The notes beneath the pieces are model-generated. The model was not told where the DNA came from. It searched no databases and saw only the letters and a list, made by a program, of their open reading frames with translations. This document shows, one piece after another, positions 57,495 to 64,000 of a stretch of 64,000 nucleotides of DNA. The translations under genes were made by a program, and so were the position numbers. The DNA comes from Hippophae tibetana (lineage: Eukaryota > Streptophyta > Magnoliopsida > Rosales > Elaeagnaceae): contig CM072804.1 in assembly GCA_037013495.1 (NCBI GenBank), forward strand, positions 38,666,501 through 38,730,500, given 5' to 3'. Positions within the stretch are counted from its first letter, which is position 1. The number at the start of each line of letters is the position of its first letter.

Positions 57495-58980
57495 GTCTCA
57501 ACTAGCTTCTTGCTAGTATTTAGGAAGTGAAGTGACTTAAAAACCTAAAAGAAAAAACAAATAAACTAAACTATACTAACCTAAATCACTTCCATCGATT
57601 GACAGAGTTGAATTTAGAGTATATAACAAGCATTTAAACCCCTAGGTGGCACTAGTGGACAATTTTTAGTCTCATGAGGGCTTCCAGTGATGATACTCAA
57701 AAACATTCTAATAAGCAAAACCTAAAACTAAAAAGACTAATAACAAAAATACAAACTTAAATCAACAAAAAAACTCTCATGCTTTAGTTTATTTTCATTT
57801 CATAATTAAAAACTTAAGCAAAAATTCATTCAACATCTCAAAAGATGAAGGTTCATCTTGTAAATCAGTTACACTAGAAACATATCAACATTGATTCACC
57901 AAAACCTAATGGAAAGAATTTGAATTCACTTTGACTCTTTTCCTTACAAAGTATACTCTTAATATCATGCTGATCGTATGGGTTTAAACACTCGACAAAG
58001 TATATGTGAACATAATTTATGTAAACAAGAAATAAAAAAGGTTCGCACATTTTTATAAACAAAAAGGGCTCAAATGCGCATAACATGGATCTCATAAAAT
58101 GAATCAAATGCTAGGATTATGAAGACATCATATTACTAATGTCATACTTTAATCAAAATTATTAAGCAAGAAATATCAAATATGTGTTAATAGATGAATG
58201 GAATTGTACTTGACTTTAAGAGAACAAAATCATGTGTATATATATTATGTTGAGTGGCTTAAATAGATTTTTTTTATAAGGGAACCACATATGTATCATT
58301 TAAAAAAAATAAAAGTCAAGTATGAAATGAAGATAGGCATACACTTTCAATTTCCACTCAAATCATTTAATCATAGCAATGAAATAACTAAATTAAACTT
58401 CATTGGATTGTTCAAAAACCTAACATTCAATGTAAACCTATAGAGATCATCTAACAATTTAAAATAATAGGAGAAGTGTTTAAAAGAGTAGAAGAAATAT
58501 TATCACTAAGAATAAAATGCTATTGGCTCAATAATCTCACTAGGTAGTCTCCATTATTTGATTCTTATACACCAAATTTGGGTTCATCCCAATTTCAACA
58601 TCTAAGCATGAAATATAAACTATGAATAGAACTAACTCTTACAACAAACCCTGAACATGTTTAAGAAATCAAACAAAAAGTGCATAAATTCAATTATTTG
58701 CTTTAAGTTAACCAAAAGCATGATAAATTTGTATCAAACATTTTTTATTGGGCTTATTTGCACCTCTAAACCTAAAATGAATATTGTCCTCAATGTTTTC
58801 AACTTCATATTTGTTCAAAAAAGCAATGAAAAAGGGAAATAGAAAGTTAACTACTGTTAAATAAATGAAAACAATTAAATTAAGACAAAAATAATGCTAG
58901 AAAATATCATGGAATAAAAGTAAATTAAAAATAAACTATACCTAACAATAAAAAAATGAATGGAAATTTTGAATTACTTA
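57495..58980 (-). other. Athila 3' untranslated region
   Basis: No coding signal. Reverse complement matches the UTR of the plus-strand Athila. Short open stretches here are chance. Confidence 0.65.
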
Positions 58981-59450
58981 TCTCCCATTTAGGGTTTAGT
59001 TTAACGTCTTAGTAAGACATTACTTGGGGGGACTAAGATTTGTAGCGTTTAATTCACTCAATGTCCCCTTTTTCATTGAGTCGATGTCTATATGTGCTTG
59101 AAAATGTACATTTTCTCCCAAGCCTCTCATTATTAGACTCCCTTTATGGACATCGGTAATTATTTTGGTTTAGGACATAAGTGGTCTACCAAGAAGTAAA
59201 TTGATCTCCTTGTCTAGTTTTGGGATCTCCTACATATCTAAAATTAAAAAATCTATAGGTATGATGAGATTATCTACCTACACCATTAATTCCTCTACCA
59301 TACCCTTTGGATATATTAGAGGTGTATCAAAAAAATGTCACGACATGGTTGTGGTTTTTAGCTCCCTCACTCTCCTAACTACAAGTATAATTAATAAGGC
59401 ATTAAATTCACATTCGCACTCAGATCTAACATATCATTTACCTCATTTTA
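58981..59450 (-). pseudogene. Athila aspartic protease
   Basis: Minus-strand blocks: DLSANVNLMPY (usual form DLGASVNLMP, so the D-x-G active site is changed), YPKGMVEELMV, VDNLIIPIDFLILDM, LLLGRPLMS and DVHKGSLIMRGL. Stops interrupt most blocks. The order DLGAS...YPxGxVEDxLVKV...DFxVLDM...LGRPFL is that of Athila protease. It directly follows gag. Confidence 0.8.
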
Positions 59451-60960
59451 ATCACCAATGGTGATATTGACATTAAATCTTCTAGGATCCTTAGAGGTAG
59501 CTTGAAAATTACTTTTGTTTCTTGCATGAATAGGTAAATAATTAGAAAATTTAGGAAACTTAATATCTAGGAACTCATCCTTGTAAAGGGCTATAGTAGC
59601 CTTCGCATGTTCATTTTGACCGGGAAATTTTTCTCTTGCTTGCTTTTGCATATGCTTAGCTAGTTTCCCTATTTGCATTTCCATTCTTTCCATTGATGCT
59701 TCCAAAGAATCCAACCTTTTATTGGTTTCACCTAGTTTTCTTTGCTAACTTGAATGAAAGCATTCAAGTTGTCCTCTAAAGTTGGAGGATTATATGGCAT
59801 GTTTTGGCTGAATTGTTGGCCTTGCATATAGTTTTGGTTATGGGCATAGGTAGAGTCTTTTACCCTCCAAGAGAAATTGAGATGATTTCTCCACCCTATA
59901 TTATAAGTGTTTTCATAAGGGTCATTTGTAGGTCTAGTTTGATAAGCTCCATTGCATTTACTTATTCAGGACCTATAAATGGTTCTCTTTGAATAGGATA
60001 AGTGTTAGCACCATGACTATAATTACTACACACTGCATTTGCATTTACCTCTTTGTTTGGAGTGTCCTTAGTGGTGAGAAGTGCAACTTGCCTGGCCAAT
60101 TCTACAAGTTGTATGGACATTTTAGTGCCATAGCCTATCGCTTGAACTCTGGCTCTTCTCACTCTAGTACTCTTTTGTTGTGAATTATCCCCAACATCAT
60201 AGAGCTCATAAGTTTGTAAAGCTATTTTTTTCTCACAACACCACCTATAGCATTATTAATTTTGAATTGACAATGTTGTGTGAGTTTATCATAGAAGAAT
60301 TAGTTTTGTAGCTATATTGAGAAGTAGTGGAGTGGGCACTCAGCAAGAAATAATTTGAACATATCCCAAGCTTCATAGAATCAGTCTCTTTCTATTTGAG
60401 AAAATGTAGTAATTTTGGTTTTCAAATCTGAAGTTTTTTGATGGGAATAATATTTTCCCATAAACTTGTTATACTCCCTCCTAAGTTATTAAGGAACCTG
60501 TTAGGAGAGTCATTAGCTAAGCCTTAGCCCTACTTTTGAGTGTGTAGGGGAAACATATCATTTTAAGTTGGTTCTCGTTAATCCCTTGTAAAGGAAATGT
60601 TTGTAATATTGAATATAAGTCCCTAATGAAAGTCAAAAGATCTTCATTCATAATTCCATTAAAAGAGACAACATGGAATAGACAATATTTTTTAATAAAT
60701 AATTCCTAGCTGCCTCCCCCAATTTTATTTGCCAACCATTAACCTTACATACTCCTTATTTTCTATCCTTCTTGGTAAAGCATCTCCCATGTTTAATAAG
60801 TCTTCTGGTGGCTCTCGTAGTTCTTGTGGTGCTTCTTAGATATTAGTATCCAACCTAACTAAGTGCTCTTTGGATCTATTAACTTTATCTATGAAAGGTA
60901 CAAGTTGATTCTCGAGGGATCTCCTATCTTGTATATACGTAAGTGTTGTCTTCTCTTTTC
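59451..60960 (-). pseudogene. Athila-like gag
   Basis: Minus-strand pieces: KTKITTFSQIERDSFYEAW and DMFKLFLAECPLH (about 60310-60450, the ESLYEAWERFKxLLxxCPHH block), a tail RRARVQAIGYGTKMSIQLVE (59962-60162), and SMERMEMQIGKLAKHMQKQ with KFPGQNEHAKATIALY (59448-59714), the coiled region before protease. Stops and frame shifts separate them. The segment right of 60600 is weak but open in parts (NMGDALPRRIENKEYV). Capsid and C-terminal parts are recognisable; no intact frame remains. Confidence 0.78.
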
Positions 60961-62414
60961 ACTATACTTGATGTTTCTTATGGCTTCTCATGTACATTTA
61001 TATGTCATATAGATTATATGTTGTCTTATGAATCTTGACTTATATGCATTGTAGTGACTCTACTAGTATATTTAGTTGGCATTCCTATTAGTTTGGGTTA
61101 TTCACTCTTCCTAAGCATGTCTCTTGTTTATAGTTTTGAAATACGAGTCTTCTCTTCTACTTAGATGTTATAGCATCAAACAAAATCACTAAGTTTGAAT
61201 CGTAAAGCCATCTACCCTTCTAATTTTTCTAGAAAAAAAATCATATTTATTATGGTAAGTCCTATTGTACTTTGTATCTATGTTTTGATTTTCCTCATAC
61301 AAAACACGGTATCTATTTTTTTTTACTCAATGCCCTGTATTTCTCTGTGTAAGGTAGGTTATTGCGGATTAGTAATACGCACACACATAAATGTTTTCAC
61401 ATACCAGGGGGTTGGTTGTCTTAGTATACATGCTAGGTCGAGAGTGGTGGATTTTGGTTTGTTTCTAGTGTAGATATTTGTAGAATTAACTCAAAATTTT
61501 CAAAAATGAAAAAAAAATCTTTTTTTAGCACTTCACTACCACCCATTACTAACCTTGCCACTACCCTTGTCACCAATTTTGGCAGGGTGGTTGGTGAGGT
61601 GGCTGGTTGAATTCTATAAATACCCCCACTTCTCTCTTTTATTCATTTATTGATTTTAGTACCAAAACCCTACCAAAATTCACATTAAGAATTATATATG
61701 TTTCTTAAATCATTTTGGAGAGCATACAACTATTGAGCTCAGTGATCAAATTGTAGACTGTGTATCTCCTACACGATTTGATACTAGTACTGAATTATGT
61801 GTCCCTCAAGGTTGTGAGTAGTTACACTTCTTGTTATTGATTAGTGGTTACCTATCTCACTAGATTGAGTGGTGAGTTGGCTATGGAGTACAACCTAGTT
61901 TAAGTGTTGAATCAGGTCATTGTATAGAAGCAACAATAACAAGAAGTAATAGGCAGTTTAGACAAAGGTCCCGACTGATAGAGGCAATAATGGTTTTATA
62001 TATTTTAGTTTTGTAATTTATTTATTATTTAGTGAATTGCTTGCTACTGAGTGAATTCCATAAGCAATCCAAGGACATTATCACATAGATACATATTTAC
62101 GTTGGTTTGGCTCGTTATATTGCTTACAATACATGATCTACTGTAGTGTTCGTATAATCTAATTTTAAGGTTTTTATGTAACAACATACTAAAACCTTAA
62201 ACTCTAATTAAAAAGATTTTATATTCTTTCCTACTTTCTATTGAACATATATAGTATATGTTGTTCAAAGTTATCTACTTATATGATATTATTTTATGCC
62301 TTTGTTGTGTAACCTAGTTAATCATTTAATTTTTGTTCTTGTGAGTTAGGGGCAAGTCCATAAATAGTCTATATCTCGTTACCCTGGTTGTGTATCAAGT
62401 TGTAGACTCTTTCA
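60961..62414 (+). repeat. SIRE-like 5' LTR
   Basis: The right end (ttca at 62414) abuts a PBS. A TATA box ctataaatac lies at 61614-61623, followed by a leader. An imperfect inverted repeat of ACC-rich and GGT-rich tracts (61530-61607) lies just upstream of it. The left edge is set only by the end of Athila gag similarity; no second LTR is in the window. Confidence 0.6.
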
Positions 62415-63750
62415 ATAGGTATCAGAGCTGATGCACCCTTTTAGGCTTAACTATTCTAGTGTTGACTCTATTAACTTACTTTTTCACACAAACATTTTAT
62501 TTCCAATAGATTCGGGAGAAGGAGGTAATATATTTAGATCTTCACTCTTCAATGGGTTAAATTATGCCTATTGAAAATCACAAATGAAGGATTTCTTATG
62601 GTCCATTGGAGACCATGTGTGGTTTCTTACTGAGAATGGAAGGATGTACCCAAATAAAATCCTATCGATAATACTTTGATTCCGAAGCCTATGATCAAGT
62701 GGACGAAGGAAGAAATTAAGGAGTTTGAATGGAACAATTATGGTTTATATGTAATTATTATGGCTATGATGACTGATGAGTTTAGAAGAATACAGAGCTA
62801 TGCTACCTCTATGCAAACATGGGATACTCTAGAGACAACTCATAAAGGAATGTCTATAGTAAAATGACCCATAATTCTTAAATTAAATAGTGATTTTGAG
62901 ATATGCATCATACAGAAGGACGATAATTTTGACAAGTTCTATGCATGATTCTTAAATATTGTAAATAGCTCGTACAACTTGGGTAGGCCTATTAGTGAAG
63001 AAAAATAGATTTAGAAGATCATCGCCAGTCTACTTATCGATTTCATGCCAAAGTTACTATGAGAGAATCATTGTACAAACCTAGTAAGCTTATAATGAAT
63101 GAGTTAGTTGGTGACCTATAAGTCTTCAAACTGCATCAATTATGGCCAAGACAAGAATAAATTACTTTTGAGTAGGGAAAAAGCTTAGTTATTTAGATAA
63201 CCAAGGGAAGTGGCATGAGCAAAGATGTTTGTTCCATACTTGGTGGTAATAATGACTCTGAACTTGATGAGGAGGAAATGGTCTTCTTGACTTAGATATT
63301 ATCTAGATTAATTATAAAGAAGAAATCCTCCTTTTAGAGTACTAGAAGATATACTTTAATACCTAAAGCCTCAAAGTCTACTAAAGATGTTGAAGACTCA
63401 GATAATGATTCTAAGAAGCCTAGCAAAGGCCAGTTGAACAAGATCAAGTGCTTTGAATGTAGGAAGCTTGGATACATTACTGCAAATTCTTCCATAAAAA
63501 AATGCATGAATAAGCATGCTATAAAAGCCAAGGTCTATGTTTTTGATAATACATATAGTGATGATAAGGATAACACATATTTTCAAGCTTTCATTACTTC
63601 TAGTAGTTTCATTGATCCTCTGATTGCTTCCTCAATTATTCAAGAGGTCACAGATGAAATTAATGATGATAATGACAAGCAAGATGAATTTCTTATCTTC
63701 TATAATGCGCTCATTGATTTCCACACACGAAATGTTTGTAATGAATATGC
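62415..63750 (+). mobile_element. SIRE-like copia element, 5' end (PBS and gag)
   Basis: PBS aggtatcagagctg (62417-62430, first base changed from T) follows the LTR. Gag follows in broken frames and is cut near 63750 by another LTR end. The remaining element is not in the window. Confidence 0.78.
62520..63750 (+). pseudogene. SIRE-like gag with damaged knuckle
   Basis: Blocks: NIFRSSLFNGLNYAY, QMKDFLWSIGDHVW, KWTKEEIKEFEWNNYGLYVI, DEFRRIQSYATSMQTWDTLE and THKGMSIVK, typical of SIRE Gag (LFxGxNYxxWKxRM...WDxLExTHEGT). The knuckle at 63448-63490 reads CFECRKLGYITANS; the His is Tyr and the last Cys is Ser. The following region (DNTYSDDKDNTYFQAF) is acidic. Stops lie between the blocks. The capsid part is about complete in content. 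Confidence 0.8.
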
Positions 63751-64000
63751 AAGTATATGTGTCGCAACAAGTTGTATAATGATAAGGAAAGATCGTTTTC
63801 ACAGAGATTATTTTTTTCGAAATTAATTTTTAAAACTATAAAAATAAAAATTAATTATTTTGTGATTTTATATTTTAAATAAGAAAAATTAAAATAACTA
63901 AAAGTAAATGGAAATAATTAATTAACTCTGATTTGGTAACTACGAAAATATATGAGAAAATATCTAGGAATACTTAACCTATAATTTTCTAAACATGTGA
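63751..64000 (-). repeat. LTR 3' end of a gypsy element, reversed
   Basis: On the minus strand it reads CTCTGTGAAAACGATC...TTATCATTATACAACTTGTTGCGACACATATACTTG in pieces, the same layout as the Athila LTR ends at 2805-2875 and 56320-56390. It interrupts the SIRE gag and runs off the window. Assignment is tentative. Confidence 0.4.

Larger units (their letters stand above)
56302..60960 (-). mobile_element. Athila-like deletion derivative
   Basis: Minus-strand order: gag (about 60960-59450), protease (59450-58980), then directly the 3' UTR (58980-57495) and 3' LTR (57491-56302). RT, RNase H, integrase and any env-like frame are deleted. The UTR matches the plus-strand Athila UTR at 48441-50174 in reverse complement. 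The LTR end breaks the TAT protease at 56301, so this element is inserted in that copy. The 5' LTR is missing, replaced at about 60960 by a SIRE-like LTR. Confidence 0.8.

Noticed and set aside
1..64000. CRISPR arrays, rRNA genes, bacterial operons, riboswitches
   Set aside because: None seen. The window is plant nuclear DNA dominated by LTR retrotransposons; the only regular repeats are LTRs, microsatellites and one minisatellite.

Overview
The window is nuclear DNA from a flowering plant, probably a eudicot. It holds no gene that I can call functional. Almost every protein-like signal is a decayed LTR retrotransposon: Ty1/copia of at least three types (Tnt1/Tork-like, SIRE-like and others), Ty3/gypsy chromovirus, Athila-like and TAT/Ogre-like elements, and one tiny TRIM. 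The DNA between them is very AT-rich. The density, the nesting and the C-to-T-type decay suggest repeat-rich, silenced (possibly pericentromeric) chromatin. That is inference; the species cannot be named from the sequence.

Layout. 1-3.8 kb: minus-strand copia element cut by the window edge, with a truncated Athila-type LTR lodged between gag and the primer-binding site (PBS). 4-10 kb: AT-rich DNA with possible gene fragments, a hairpin cluster of CACTA type, a 21-bp inverted repeat and a (CT)n tract. 10-13.2 kb: minus-strand Tnt1-like copia remnant. 13.9-14.4 kb: remnant of a DUF4283/zinc-knuckle protein. 14395-23726: minus-strand copia element whose 3' LTR was split by a chromovirus (14492-19234) that has its own LTRs, PBS, polypurine tract and chromodomain. 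23.7-26.6 kb: nothing recognisable. 26.6-31.3 kb: minus-strand copia element with one LTR. 31.3-35.7 kb: AT-rich, nothing recognisable.

35.75-44.96 kb is a three-level nest. A plus-strand TAT-like gypsy remnant is split at the protease/linker by a TRIM (LTRs 36430-36536 and 44201-44307, target duplication gatac). The TRIM is split in turn by a SIRE-like copia element (36542-44084, target duplication gatat/gatac). 44.97-52.4 kb: a minus-strand Athila gag gene is split by a second, plus-strand Athila element (LTRs 45271-47001 and 50175-51738) that keeps an env-like remnant but has lost gag-pol. 52.4-54.6 kb: LTR-like DNA with a seven-copy tandem repeat of about 63 bp. 55.57-56.3 kb: a second TAT-like gag-protease copy with its PBS. 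56.3-60.96 kb: minus-strand Athila deletion derivative (LTR, 3' UTR, protease, gag) inserted in that TAT copy. 61-63.75 kb: plus-strand SIRE-like 5' LTR and gag, interrupted by another LTR end.

All these elements would have moved through an RNA intermediate using Gag, protease, integrase and RT/RNase H. None looks able to do so now. Stops and frameshifts are present throughout, and key residues are lost in several: the RT YxDD motif in two copia copies, the integrase Glu in two, and protease active sites in several. I found no strong evidence for a new functional system. The best material is the readable insertion history, the tandem repeat, and short unexplained stretches at 4.1-4.8, 6.1-6.25 and 8.36-8.47 kb.
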